A DNA stretch of 64,000 bases, from the NCBI GenBank assembly GCA_010206265.1, contig VIQV01000023.1, positions 62,001 through 126,000 on the forward strand, given 5' to 3'. This stretch comes from Lachnospiraceae bacterium MD329. GTDB taxonomy: Bacteria > Bacillota > Clostridia > UBA1381. Shown piece after piece: positions 18,263 through 27,419 of this stretch. The position numbers were made by a program, and so were the translations under genes. How positions within the stretch are numbered: position 1 is the stretch's first letter; the number at the start of each line of letters is the position of its first letter. Below the pieces are notes generated by a model. That model did not search any database and had not been told where the DNA came from. It saw nothing but the letters and a program-made list of their open reading frames with translations.

Positions 18263-18866
18263 TAATTATAGCGTTTGTATTTAAAATTCTTGTAAGCGTT
18301 TCTTCAGAAACCTTGATTTTTTTTGTTCTTCCGCAGCGACAGCACCGCATAATTATATCGCCTTGTTCTATATCAAATTCAGCATCAGTACTTCCGCAAA
18401 CACAGGAAATAAGATGTTTCTCCTGTAAACGGTTAAGCCGTTCAAGAATTGCAAATACCATATTAAACGGGTCATTCTCGTTTAAAAAGTCCTCGGATTC
18501 ATCAATAATATCGGAATAAATATCTGAATATTCATCAAGAGCCTGTTCAACACGGCGCGGTTCTCCTGCAAAAAAAGTTTCAATTCCGGATACAGGACAT
18601 TTATAGGATATAAGAGGCTTTTGCCAAAAAGTTTCCTTAGACACCGTATATAAATGTGTTCCGCCGCAAAGCGGACATTCAATGTTGATTTTATATTTAG
18701 AATTTTTAGGCGTGATAGTCACGCAGGTTTCGTGGCAGCCGTGTGTCGGGCATATAAGATTTACTTTGTCAGTGCCTGAAAACCGAAAAATTGAAAGCAT
18801 TTTTGTTGAAATATTTGAACAGAACGGACATATATAAGCAACCATTCTTTTTAAATCTACCAACAC
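18252..18866 (-). CDS. Uncharacterised multi-zinc-ribbon protein
   Basis: A soluble protein of about 200 residues with several cysteine pairs: CPFC near residue 14, CPTHGCH near 39, CPLC near 65, KCP near 89, and CVC with CCRCG near 155-180. Paired cysteine knuckles suggest two or three zinc ribbons joined by an acidic helix. No catalytic motif is seen and I do not recognise a named family. The ribosome site is weak; GTG 18866 and ATG 18845 are both possible starts. It lies 52 nt upstream of fba and downstream of the leftward glycosylase gene. Confidence 0.7.
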   Translation of the reverse strand: MLVDLKRMVAYICPFCSNISTKMLSIFRFSGTDKVNLICPTHGCHETCVTITPKNSKYKINIECPLCGGTHLYTVSKETFWQKPLISYKCPVSGIETFFAGEPRRVEQALDEYSDIYSDIIDESEDFLNENDPFNMVFAILERLNRLQEKHLISCVCGSTDAEFDIEQGDIIMRCCRCGRTKKIKVSEETLTRILNTNAIIIDN

Positions 18867-18928
18867 TATTAATTCCCGTGCCTTTCTGCCCGATTAATAT
18901 AAATAGTCTAAGACGGGCCGATTGAAGA

Positions 18929-19801
18929 CTATTTTGTTCCTATTTTATTTTCTCTGGCGTAAAAGAATAAATACTGCTGGGCGAATCCTCCAAGACTGCC
19001 AAAGCGTTTATCGGCAAAATCTGATACTGTTTCAATATTTTGTTCAGAATCAAAATAACAATATTCCATTATTCTTTTTATCCAAACGTCAACCGGGAAT
19101 GAATCGGTTCTTTGCAGTCCAAACAAAAGAATACAATCGCTTACTTTGTTTCCGATACCGTTTATTTTCATCAGTTCATTCTTTGCCTGTGCAGTGCCCA
19201 ATGAACGAAGAGTTTTTTCTGAAATTATTTTTGAGCGGAATTTTTGAGCGGCGTCTATAATATATTTATCACGATAGCCTGCTCTTATTACTGCCAAATC
19301 TTCCCTTGAAAGGTCAGCGACTGTTTCAACGGAAGGGAAGGAGTAGTATGTATGTCCCATATAATCTATTTTTTCGCCGTATGCGGTGCAAAAACGCTCA
19401 ATAATACCCTTGATTCTGGGAATATTGTTACTTGCCGAAATTATAAAGGAAACAACCGCTTCCCATAAATCCTGATTAAGTATTCGGATTCCTTCACCGT
19501 ATGTTATTGCGGTTTTCATAACACTGTCATTTGCAAGTGTCTGCTTTATTTCGCCATAGTCACGTCCAATGTCAAAGAAATCAAACCAGACATTATTCCA
19601 GTCGTCCTCTGTAGTGTCAAACAGAATAATGGTGTCGCCTGTCTGCGATATTTTAAGAGCTTTGTTTTTTGCAATACCAAAGTATGTATTTTCTTCTGTT
19701 TCATTAAAACGAAAGCACTGACCGCAGTCAAATATATGTTTGAGATTGAAGTCTTTAAGACCTGATACTTGTAAATTATTGTTAATATATTTTATATCCA
19801 T
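18929..19801 (-). CDS. 8-oxoguanine DNA glycosylase, OGG1 type
   Basis: A base-excision repair enzyme of the HhH-GPD superfamily that removes 8-oxoguanine and cuts the strand through a lysine Schiff base. The N-terminal OGG domain contains FDCGQCFRF near residue 28. The HhH segment KINGIGNKVSDCILLFG carries the catalytic lysine near residue 237, and DSFPVDVWIKRIM carries the catalytic aspartate near 256. The 290-residue length fits bacterial OGG1-type enzymes. The start at 19801 matches the family N-terminus (MDIKYINN). It has no ribosome site, and its promoter ends only 6 nt upstream. Confidence 0.88.
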   Translation of the reverse strand: MDIKYINNNLQVSGLKDFNLKHIFDCGQCFRFNETEENTYFGIAKNKALKISQTGDTIILFDTTEDDWNNVWFDFFDIGRDYGEIKQTLANDSVMKTAITYGEGIRILNQDLWEAVVSFIISASNNIPRIKGIIERFCTAYGEKIDYMGHTYYSFPSVETVADLSREDLAVIRAGYRDKYIIDAAQKFRSKIISEKTLRSLGTAQAKNELMKINGIGNKVSDCILLFGLQRTDSFPVDVWIKRIMEYCYFDSEQNIETVSDFADKRFGSLGGFAQQYLFFYARENKIGTK

Positions 19802-19807
19802 ACCAAC

Positions 19808-19836
19808 AGTATACCACAATGATATAAATTTATCAA
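19808..19836 (-). promoter_or_regulatory. Sigma-A promoter giving a probably leaderless glycosylase mRNA
   Basis: On the minus strand TTGATA (+ coordinates 19831-19836) and TATACT (19808-19813) are exactly 17 bp apart. The -10 is followed by only 6 nt before the ATG at 19801, so the expected +1 falls on or next to the start codon. Confidence 0.65.
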
Positions 19837-19927
19837 TCAATTTAAATAAGTTTGTATAAAATGTGGACTAATTTGAGAATATGTGGTAGAATGTATGTTA
19901 ATAATAAGTAAACGGAGGTTAATAGTA

Positions 19928-21334
19928 ATGACAAATAAAGAATTATTTGATGAACTCAGCTACGAAAGAAAAAATGTATACGAAGTGATTAACGACAGTC
20001 AAAAGCAGGAAATGTTTACACTGTGCGACGAATACCGTATATTTCTTGATGAGGGCAAAACTGAAAGAGAATGTGTAAATAAGGCGCTGGAAATGGCAAA
20101 AAAACACGGTTTTACGGATATTGCTTCAAAATCACAGTTAAAAGCAGGAGATAAGGTATACAAGGTAAACCGTAATAAAAATATTTTGCTTGCAGTAATC
20201 GGAAGTGATGATATAAAAAACGGTATCAACCTTGTAGGCGCACATATAGATTCACCAAGGCTTGATTTAAAGCAAAATCCATTATATGAAAGCGATGATA
20301 TGGCGTTTTTAAAGACACATTATTACGGCGGCTTGAAAAAATATCAGTGGACTGCAATTCCGTTGGCAATTCACGGTATAATATTCACTAAAGAGGGAAA
20401 ACAGGTAACTCTGAATGTTGGCGAAAATGATTCGGACCCCGTATTTTGCATAACAGACCTTCTTCCGCACCTTGCCAAAGACCAAATGGCAAAAAAGATG
20501 ACGGAAGGCATAGAAGGTGAAAAACTTAATGTTTTAATAGGAGGTATGCCAATAAAGGCAGATGATGTTAAAGAAAAGGTTAAATTTTCTGTCTTAAAGC
20601 TTCTTAATGAACGTTATGGTATTACAGAAAGAGATTTTCAGAGCGCAGAAATAGAAATTGTTCCTGCTTTTAAAGCGCGTAATATAGGTTTTGACGAGAG
20701 CTTTATCGGTGCATACGGTCAGGACGACAGAGTTTGTGCATTTACTACATTAAAAGCTATATTTGATATTAAGGAACCTAAAAAAACTGCGATTGCTATA
20801 CTGGTGGATAAAGAAGAAATCGGTTCTACAGGTAATACAGGTATGTTAAGTGCGTTTTTTGGAATGACTGTAGCAGAAATTATTGAAAAAATCAAAGGCG
20901 TATGTTCGATGGTTGATTATAATAATGTTATTGAAAATTCTGCGTGTATGTCTTCTGATGTCAGTGCGGCAGTTGACCCGAATTACGAGAGCGTATTTGA
21001 AAAGAAAAATTCTACGTTTGCGGGATATGGTATGGCGCTTGTTAAATATACAGGATCAAGAGGCAAATCTTCATCATCTGACGCGAATGCTGAGTTTGTA
21101 TACAATATTTGTAAGATTATGGATGATAATGATGTTATATGGCAGTCGGGAGAACTTGGTAAGGTTGATCAGGGCGGAGGCGGAACAATTGCCCAGTATG
21201 TTGCAAATCTTAATATGGACGTTATAGATTGCGGAGTGCCTGTACTTTCGATGCATTCTCCGTTTGAGGTGACAGCGAAAAGCGATATTTATATGGCATA
21301 TAAATCATATATGGCATTTTATAATAACAGATAA
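19928..21334 (+). CDS. M18 family aminopeptidase
   Basis: A cytosolic dizinc aminopeptidase of the tetrahedral M18 family, releasing N-terminal amino acids from peptides. The 468-residue protein contains GAHIDSPRLDLK near residue 104 (zinc histidine), YGQDDRVCAF near 263 (bridging aspartate), DKEEIGSTGNTGM near 298 (catalytic glutamates), SSDVSAAVDPN near 344 and SMHSPFEV near 438 (last zinc histidine). GGAGG at 19914-19918 selects the ATG at 19928; an earlier TTG/ATG region has no site. A possible promoter is TGGACT (19864) with TAGAAT (19887), 17 bp apart. It ends at a terminator. Confidence 0.93.
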   Translation: MTNKELFDELSYERKNVYEVINDSQKQEMFTLCDEYRIFLDEGKTERECVNKALEMAKKHGFTDIASKSQLKAGDKVYKVNRNKNILLAVIGSDDIKNGINLVGAHIDSPRLDLKQNPLYESDDMAFLKTHYYGGLKKYQWTAIPLAIHGIIFTKEGKQVTLNVGENDSDPVFCITDLLPHLAKDQMAKKMTEGIEGEKLNVLIGGMPIKADDVKEKVKFSVLKLLNERYGITERDFQSAEIEIVPAFKARNIGFDESFIGAYGQDDRVCAFTTLKAIFDIKEPKKTAIAILVDKEEIGSTGNTGMLSAFFGMTVAEIIEKIKGVCSMVDYNNVIENSACMSSDVSAAVDPNYESVFEKKNSTFAGYGMALVKYTGSRGKSSSSDANAEFVYNICKIMDDNDVIWQSGELGKVDQGGGGTIAQYVANLNMDVIDCGVPVLSMHSPFEVTAKSDIYMAYKSYMAFYNNR

Positions 21335-21343
21335 GTATATGAG

Positions 21344-21378
21344 GCAGTACACAATGGTGTACTGCTTTTCCTTTTTGT
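21344..21378 (+). terminator. Terminator after the M18 aminopeptidase
   Basis: A perfect 9-bp stem GCAGTACAC/GTGTACTGC with a 4-nt loop is followed by TTTTCCTTTTT. Confidence 0.9.
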
Positions 21379-21379
21379 A

Positions 21380-21388
21380 CATAGTATA
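21380..21388 (+). promoter_or_regulatory. Candidate sporulation sigma -10 element (CATAGTATA) for the spoIVFB-like gene
   Basis: CATAGTATA fits the sigma-K -10 pattern CATAnnnTA and resembles that of sigma-E. An AC dinucleotide lies exactly 17 bp upstream, as in sigma-K sites. The implied +1 near 21392 leaves a leader of about 15 nt that just keeps the GGGGGTG ribosome site. The element overlaps the preceding terminator tail, so it remains a candidate. Confidence 0.4.
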
Positions 21389-21406
21389 GTATGGGGGTGC
21401 TTTTAA

Positions 21407-22231
21407 GTGATAAGAATAAGTAAATACCTGAGAATTCATATTCTGACAATCGCAATGCTTGTACTTTGTACTGTGTTTAAGACATATAAAGGCTTTTTTA
21501 TACCATATCTTGTAATGTTCCTGCACGAGCTATGCCATACGGCAGCTGCAATGTGTATAGGGCTGAAAATATCTCATATAACATTTTATCCGTTTGGTGT
21601 GAATTTAAAGTTAAAAAATAAGATGATATATTCTCTTTCGGACGAAATTATACTATATGCGTCAGGACCACTGTTTAACGCGGCTGCCGCATTTGTTTCC
21701 ATATTGATATACCGCTCGTATCCGTCAGAAGAGTTAAAGTATTTTTATATCTGCAATATAATGCTGTTTTTGATGAATATGCTGCCCGCGGTACCGCTTG
21801 ACGGCGGTATTATATTAAAGCGGATATTGTCGCATAAACTTGGTTCCAAAGCGGCTTCTGTGATTATGATTATAATTTCAGCGGCAATTGCGGTTCTGGA
21901 AATGTTTTTAGGAATATATGTTATATATAAAACCAGAATGAACTTTTCAATATTGCTGTTTTCAGCACTTATGATTGGAAATATTTTTACACAAAAGGAA
22001 AAATACGATACTGATTTTTTAAAAGAGCTGATGTTTCACGAAAAAAAGAATAAAAAACGTATACGTCATATAGTAGCTGACAGCAACGAAAGCTATGAGG
22101 ATATAGCGAAAAAATTTAATATTGGCGGCTACGGTATAGTTTACATTACAAATTCTGACGGAAAAATACTGAATACGCTTACTGAAACAGAGATAATAAA
22201 AAAACTTGTTGACACTAATGTTACAGTTTGA
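21407..22231 (+). CDS. SpoIVFB-like intramembrane metalloprotease (site-2 protease, M50)
   Basis: A polytopic membrane zinc protease. The HExxH motif is FLHELCHTA (H40, E41, H44) in a membrane segment, and the second zinc motif is NMLPAVPLDGG with D132. Four to six hydrophobic segments cover residues 10-200. The last 60 residues (SYEDIAKKFN, GIVYITNSDGKIL) look like half of a CBS pair, as in SpoIVFB, where this domain senses ATP and binds pro-sigma-K. The 274-residue length matches SpoIVFB. The GTG start has GGGGGTG 7 nt upstream. SpoIVFA and sigK are not in the window, so the substrate is inferred. Confidence 0.85.
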   Translation: MIRISKYLRIHILTIAMLVLCTVFKTYKGFFIPYLVMFLHELCHTAAAMCIGLKISHITFYPFGVNLKLKNKMIYSLSDEIILYASGPLFNAAAAFVSILIYRSYPSEELKYFYICNIMLFLMNMLPAVPLDGGIILKRILSHKLGSKAASVIMIIISAAIAVLEMFLGIYVIYKTRMNFSILLFSALMIGNIFTQKEKYDTDFLKELMFHEKKNKKRIRHIVADSNESYEDIAKKFNIGGYGIVYITNSDGKILNTLTETEIIKKLVDTNVTV

Positions 22232-22308
22232 TAACAATTGTAGAAATTTTCTTTTAAGTATGCTATAATTAATGTATATGAATACTTTTAAAGAAAGGCA
22301 AAGGTTTT

Positions 22309-24708
22309 ATGGCTACGAAAAAGAAAAAAACATCAGGAAAGCGCACAACAAAAGCAAAAAACTATGTTCTTACTTACATAATATCAACACTTGTTATTAC
22401 TGTTCTTCTCTCTGTTTTTATGTATATTGATTACGGAGAAGGAGGAATGGTTAATAAATGGATAAAAATCGTGTTTTGCGGTCTTTTTGGCGTATGCGGT
22501 TATTTTATACCTTTGGTTATGGCAGGTATGTCCGCCTATATTATAAAGACAAAAAACACTCAAGAATATTGGATTAAACTTGCTTTTGCACTGTTAGCGT
22601 TGGTGAATGTCAGTGCTCTTGTAAATCTTCCCTCTGGTAATGATATATCAATCTCATTTTTTCTTGGGTATACCGATTTCAGCGGCGGCGGTCTGTTAGG
22701 CGGCTGCGTATCGGTGTTTATGGTGAAAATGGTTCAGACTATAGCGTCATATATAATTTTGTCGCTGACGCTTATTATTCTTGCGAGTCTTATAACGGGA
22801 GTTTCAATATTCAGGGAACTTGCAAAATGGATTAGAAGTACCTTTTTAGACGCAAAAGAGCGTTATTATGAGTTTATGGACGAACGAGAACAGCAGTTGG
22901 ACGAGCAGTATGAACAGGAAGAAATCTATTTTAATGAACCAATAAACGAAGGCAATATTCTTGACGCGGCAAATTCGTTTGACGCGGAAATAGAAGGCGA
23001 AACAAAAAGTAAAAATAAAAAAATTGCAAAAGTACCCAAAAAAGAAACAGCTAATAATGTCGATGACTTCTCGAACGGTATTGATGCTATTTTCGGCAAA
23101 ATGCCGGAGGAACCTGAACAATTAGAACCAGTAAATGAGGCGCAGGAAACAAAAAATATTGAAACTCCTGAAAAAGCCGAAAAAATATCAGATAAAGAAA
23201 AGCAGGACTTTAATGATGAATTTAACAAAGCAATCGAACAGCCTGCGGTTGAATATGTATATCCCAAAATCACGCTGCTTAATAAGCCGAAGCCTGCCTC
23301 CGGTGATAAACGTGATGAAATGCGAAGAACAGCTGAAAAACTAATATCGGTATTAGATAATTTCGGGGTTAAGGCTAAACTTTTGCAGGTAACACAGGGA
23401 CCGACCGTAACACGATATGAGATACAGCCCGATACAGGAATTAAGCTGTCGAAAATAGTTGGACTGGCAGATGATATTGCATTAAACCTTGCAGTTTCAA
23501 CTGTTCTTGTTGCGCCAGTTCCTGGTAAGGCGGCAGTTGGGATAGAAATTCCAAATAATAAAGTAAGCGCTGTTTCAATCAGAGAGATACTTGAATCAGA
23601 CGCGTTCAAGAAAGCAAAATCAAAGCTTACGGTTGCGCTGGGAAAAGACATAGGCGGTAACGTGGTTGTGGGGGATATTGCAAAAATGCCTCACGTTCTT
23701 ATTGCAGGTGCTACCGGTTCAGGTAAGAGTGTATGTATAAATACTATTATAACAAGTATTTTGTATAAGGCGTCGCCTGATGAAGTAAAATTGATTATGG
23801 TAGATCCTAAGGTAGTAGAGTTGGGAGTTTATAACGGAATACCGCATTTGCTTGTTCCGGTTGTTACCGACCCGAAGAAAGCGGCAGGCGCGCTTAACTG
23901 GGCTGTAACTGAAATGATGCGCCGTTATGAGCTTTTCAAAGATACCGGCGTCAGAAAACTGGAATCATATAATAAGCTTATGGAGAGCGAGGGCGGCGAA
24001 AAAATACCGAATCTTGTTATAATAGTGGACGAGCTTGCGGATTTGATGATGGTTGCTGCGAAAGAAGTAGAAGACTATATTGTACGTCTTACTCAGCTTG
24101 CCAGAGCTGCCGGAATACATTTAATTATTGCAACTCAAAGACCGTCTGTGGACGTTATCACAGGTCTTATTAAAGCTAATGTGCCGTCACGAATTGCATT
24201 TGCTGTTTCCAGTCAGGTAGACAGCCGCACAATTCTGGATAAGGGCGGTGCGGAAAAACTTCTTGGTATGGGAGATATGTTGTATTATCCTATGGGAGCG
24301 CGTGCTACAACGCGTGTACAGGGTGCATTTGTATCAGATCAGGAAATAGAAAAAATACTTGACTTTATAAAAGAAAATGTTGGTGAAACGCATTACAGCG
24401 AGGACTTGGCAGAGGAAATAGAACGTCACGCTACAGGTGAAAATGGTGTAACTCCTGATACGGATGATGACGGTGACGAGCTTTTGCCTGAGGCGATTGA
24501 ACTTGCATTAAGTCAGGGTAAAATATCAACTTCAAGTATACAGCGTAGGTTAAGCGTAGGATATTCGCGCGCAGGAAGAATTATTGACCAAATGGAGGCG
24601 CGAGGAATAATTTCAGGTGCAAACGGTTCAAAGCCGCGGGATGTACTTGTGACACGTGCGGACCTTGAACCGCCTGTCATAAACGACGAGGACGAACAGT
24701 ATGAATAA
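22309..24708 (+). CDS. DNA translocase FtsK/SpoIIIE
   Basis: A septal DNA pump that clears chromosome DNA through the division or sporulation septum. The 799-residue protein has a basic N-terminus, four transmembrane segments (about residues 20-185), an acidic low-complexity linker (about 195-310) and the motor: Walker [10 protein letters not shown] near residue 467, Walker [15 protein letters not shown] near 567, and [15 protein letters not shown] near 610. The C-terminal winged-helix gamma domain ([32 protein letters not shown]) reads KOPS-type sites; it is split here as LALSQGKIS and [16 protein letters not shown] -10 TATAAT at 22264 precedes it. The ygiQ start overlaps its stop. Confidence 0.95.
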   Translation: MATKKKKTSGKRTTKAKNYVLTYIISTLVITVLLSVFMYIDYGEGGMVNKWIKIVFCGLFGVCGYFIPLVMAGMSAYIIKTKNTQEYWIKLAFALLALVNVSALVNLPSGNDISISFFLGYTDFSGGGLLGGCVSVFMVKMVQTIASYIILSLTLIILASLITGVSIFRELAKWIRSTFLDAKERYYEFMDEREQQLDEQYEQEEIYFNEPINEGNILDAANSFDAEIEGETKSKNKKIAKVPKKETANNVDDFSNGIDAIFGKMPEEPEQLEPVNEAQETKNIETPEKAEKISDKEKQDFNDEFNKAIEQPAVEYVYPKITLLNKPKPASGDKRDEMRRTAEKLISVLDNFGVKAKLLQVTQGPTVTRYEIQPDTGIKLSKIVGLADDIALNLAVSTVLVAPVPGKAAVGIEIPNNKVSAVSIREILESDAFKKAKSKLTVALGKDIGGNVVVGDIAKMPHVLIAGATGSGKSVCINTIITSILYKASPDEVKLIMVDPKVVELGVYNGIPHLLVPVVTDPKKAAGALNWAVTEMMRRYELFKDTGVRKLESYNKLMESEGGEKIPNLVIIVDELADLMMVAAKEVEDYIVRLTQLARAAGIHLIIATQRPSVDVITGLIKANVPSRIAFAVSSQVDSRTILDKGGAEKLLGMGDMLYYPMGARATTRVQGAFVSDQEIEKILDFIKENVGETHYSEDLAEEIERHATGENGVTPDTDDDGDELLPEAIELALSQGKISTSSIQRRLSVGYSRAGRIIDQMEARGIISGANGSKPRDVLVTRADLEPPVINDEDEQYE

Positions 24709-26650
24709 AAAAGATTTTCTTCCTATTTCGAGGGAAGATATGCAGAAACGCGGTTGGGAAGAGCTTGACTTTTTATATATTGTCGGTGACGCATATGTAG
24801 ACCACCCAAGTTTCGGACACGCTATAATTTCCCGTGTACTGGAAAAACACGGATATAAGGTAGGTATTTCGGCGCTGCCTGATTGGCGCAGTACAGACGA
24901 CTTTATTCGTATGGGCAGACCAAAACTGGGAGTATTGGTATCGGCAGGGAATATTGACAGTATGGTAAATCATTATACTGTTAACAAAAAGAAACGTCAC
25001 GACGACTCATATGCCCCCGAAAATCGAGCAGGTATGCGTCCTGACAGGGCGACAATAGTTTATTGTAACAGAATTAAAGAGGCTTTTGGGAATATACCAA
25101 TTCTTATCGGAGGTGTAGAGGCGAGTTTAAGGCGTTTTGCTCATTATGATTACTGGGACGATAAAATAAGACGTTCTATACTTCTTGACAGCAGAGCAAG
25201 TATTTTGATGTATGGAATGGGTGAGAAACAAATTGTTGCAATTGCGGATAAACTTCGTGATGGCATACCGATAAATGAGATTACAGACGTTGCAGGTACT
25301 TGCTATATAGCCTCGGATTATGATACTGATAATTCGGTACTTTTGCCGAGTTTTGAGGAATGTATTGATAGTAAGAAATTATATGCGGATTCCTGCAGGA
25401 TTCAATATTATGAACAAAATCCATATATCGGCAAGGTGCTTGTACAAAAGCACGGCGACAAATATTTAATACAAAATCCTCCTATGCAGCCGCTTGAAAC
25501 GGACGAGCTTGACGAGGTATATGCGCTGCCGTATATGAAAAATTATCATCCTGTTTACGAAAAAGACGGCGGCATACCTGCAATACAGGAGGTTAAGTTC
25601 TCTCTTGCGGCTAACCGTGGCTGTTTTGGGAGTTGTAACTTCTGTGCGTTAGCTTTTCATCAAGGCAGAATTGTTACATCAAGAAGTGATGAATCGCTTG
25701 TTACGGAGGCAACGGAAATGGTTAAGGATAAAGACTTTAAAGGATATATACACGACGTTGGCGGACCTACCGCAAATTTTCGAGGACCTGCCTGTAAAAA
25801 GCAGCTGAAAATGGGTGCCTGCAAGGACAAACAGTGCTTGTTCCCTGAACCTTGCAAAAATATGGAGATTTCGCATAAAACATATCTTAATCTTTTGCGT
25901 AAACTCAGAGCTATTAAAGGAGTGAAAAAAGTTTTTATACGTTCAGGCATACGTTTTGACTATTTAATTAACGATAACGACGACACATTTTTTTATGAAT
26001 TGTGCAAACACCATATAAGCGGACAATTAAAGGTTGCTCCTGAGCATATAAGCGATAATGTTTTAAAATATATGGGTAAACCGCAAAACAGTGTTTTTAA
26101 CAGGTTTTCCGAGAAGTTTTATAAAATTAACGAAAAAATCGGTAAAAAACAGTATCTTGTACCATATTTAATGTCAAGTCATCCGGGGAGTACACTGCAC
26201 GACGCAGTTAAATTGGCAGTATATCTTAAAGAACATAATATAAACCCACAGCAGGTACAGGATTTTTATCCAACTCCCGGAACAATTTCAACGTGTATGT
26301 TTTATACAGGGCTTGACCCGTTCACAATGAAAAAAGTATACGTTCCTAAAACACCGAAAGAAAAACATATGCAAAGAGCTCTTTTGCAATTCAGAAATCC
26401 TGAGAATTATAAATTAGTATACGAGGCACTTCAAAAAACAGGACGTACCGATTTAATAGGTTATCAAAACAGATGTCTTATAAAACCGCCTAAGGGCAAT
26501 ATTTTAAATGAACAGAGGAGGAATAAAAATGGCTCAGCTTTTAAAGGGAAAGGAAGTTTCGGCAAGGATAAAATCGGAATTAAAAACAGAGGTCGAAAAG
26601 CTAAAGGAAAAGGGAATATGTCCGGGGCTTGCAGTAATCATAGTAGGTGA
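24701..26650 (+). CDS. YgiQ family radical SAM protein
   Basis: A radical S-adenosylmethionine protein of unknown substrate. The N-terminal B12-like/UPF0313 domain contains [14 protein letters not shown] near residue 28 and [16 protein letters not shown] near 140. The Fe-S cluster motif is [19 protein letters not shown] near residue 307 (CxxxCxxC). [15 protein letters not shown] and [14 protein letters not shown] follow. The start overlaps the ftsK stop by 8 nt. The last 41 codons are read out of frame over the start of folD and give a lysine- and glycine-rich tail; basic variable tails are common in this family, so the long overlap appears real. Confidence 0.9.
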   Translation: MNKKDFLPISREDMQKRGWEELDFLYIVGDAYVDHPSFGHAIISRVLEKHGYKVGISALPDWRSTDDFIRMGRPKLGVLVSAGNIDSMVNHYTVNKKKRHDDSYAPENRAGMRPDRATIVYCNRIKEAFGNIPILIGGVEASLRRFAHYDYWDDKIRRSILLDSRASILMYGMGEKQIVAIADKLRDGIPINEITDVAGTCYIASDYDTDNSVLLPSFEECIDSKKLYADSCRIQYYEQNPYIGKVLVQKHGDKYLIQNPPMQPLETDELDEVYALPYMKNYHPVYEKDGGIPAIQEVKFSLAANRGCFGSCNFCALAFHQGRIVTSRSDESLVTEATEMVKDKDFKGYIHDVGGPTANFRGPACKKQLKMGACKDKQCLFPEPCKNMEISHKTYLNLLRKLRAIKGVKKVFIRSGIRFDYLINDNDDTFFYELCKHHISGQLKVAPEHISDNVLKYMGKPQNSVFNRFSEKFYKINEKIGKKQYLVPYLMSSHPGSTLHDAVKLAVYLKEHNINPQQVQDFYPTPGTISTCMFYTGLDPFTMKKVYVPKTPKEKHMQRALLQFRNPENYKLVYEALQKTGRTDLIGYQNRCLIKPPKGNILNEQRRNKNGSAFKGKGSFGKDKIGIKNRGRKAKGKGNMSGACSNHSR

Positions 26651-27383
26651 TGACCCTGCCAGTCAGGTTTATGTGCGCAACAAAGAACGTGCGTGTGAAG
26701 AATGCGGAATTTATTCGGAAAAATATGAGCTTTCAGCAAAAACGTCTAAGGAAGAACTGTTAAGCCTTATAGAAACGTTGAATAAGAAAAACAGTATTTC
26801 GGGTATACTTGTTCAATTGCCTATACCCAAACATATAGACGAGGAAACAATTATAAATGCAATTGCCCCACAAAAGGACGTTGACGCATTTCATCCTGTA
26901 AACGTAGGTAAAATTATGGTTGGCAACTATGATTTTGTGCCGTGTACTCCTGCAGGTGTTATGGAGCTTATAAAGGAGTCTGGAATTGATGTGAGCGGTA
27001 AGGAATGCGTGATTGTAGGCAGAAGCAATATTGTAGGCAAGCCTCAGGCAATGCTGCTTTTACACCAGAATGGAACTGTTACGATATGTCATTCAAAAAC
27101 AAAGAATCTTGAAGAAAAGACAAAGCAGGCGGATATTCTTGTGGCAGCCGTAGGTATCCCTAATTTTATAAAAGGTAATATGATAAAAGAAGGTGCAGTG
27201 GTAATAGATGTCGGCATTAACCGTATGGATAATGGTAAGCTTTGCGGTGATGTTGAGTTTGAAACTGCTGAAAAGGCTGCAGGTGCAATAACTCCTGTTC
27301 CTGGCGGAGTAGGACCTATGACAATAGCAATGCTTATGAAAAATACTGTAAAAGCTGCAATTTTAAATAAGACTCAACAATAA
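26529..27383 (+). CDS. folD: Bifunctional methylenetetrahydrofolate dehydrogenase/cyclohydrolase FolD
   Basis: Converts 5,10-methylene-THF through methenyl-THF to 10-formyl-THF, feeding purine and formyl-methionine synthesis. The 284-residue length is standard. [14 protein letters not shown] near residue 48 holds the catalytic lysine, VQLPIPKHI is near 93, [13 protein letters not shown] near 115, the NAD(P) loop [14 protein letters not shown] near 163 and [13 protein letters not shown] near 256. GAGGAGG at 26514-26520 is 8 nt from the ATG at 26529. The site and first 41 codons lie inside ygiQ. It is the last gene of ftsK-ygiQ-folD. Confidence 0.96.
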   Translation: MAQLLKGKEVSARIKSELKTEVEKLKEKGICPGLAVIIVGDDPASQVYVRNKERACEECGIYSEKYELSAKTSKEELLSLIETLNKKNSISGILVQLPIPKHIDEETIINAIAPQKDVDAFHPVNVGKIMVGNYDFVPCTPAGVMELIKESGIDVSGKECVIVGRSNIVGKPQAMLLLHQNGTVTICHSKTKNLEEKTKQADILVAAVGIPNFIKGNMIKEGAVVIDVGINRMDNGKLCGDVEFETAEKAAGAITPVPGGVGPMTIAMLMKNTVKAAILNKTQQ

Positions 27384-27415
27384 AAAAATCCACTCTTAAA
27401 AGAGTGGATTTTTTT
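27382..27415. terminator. Bidirectional terminator between folD and the flippase gene
   Basis: AAAAAAATCCACTC and GAGTGGATTTTTTT pair perfectly around TTAAAA. A-runs and T-runs on both sides allow termination in both directions. The first A belongs to the folD stop codon. Confidence 0.92.
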
Positions 27416-27419
27416 ATTG

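Noticed and set aside
22926-23651. Long open frame (241 codons) on the minus strand inside ftsK
   Set aside because: It lies opposite the low-complexity linker and motor start of FtsK, is serine-rich in the way antisense frames of this genome are, and has no ribosome site or family motif.
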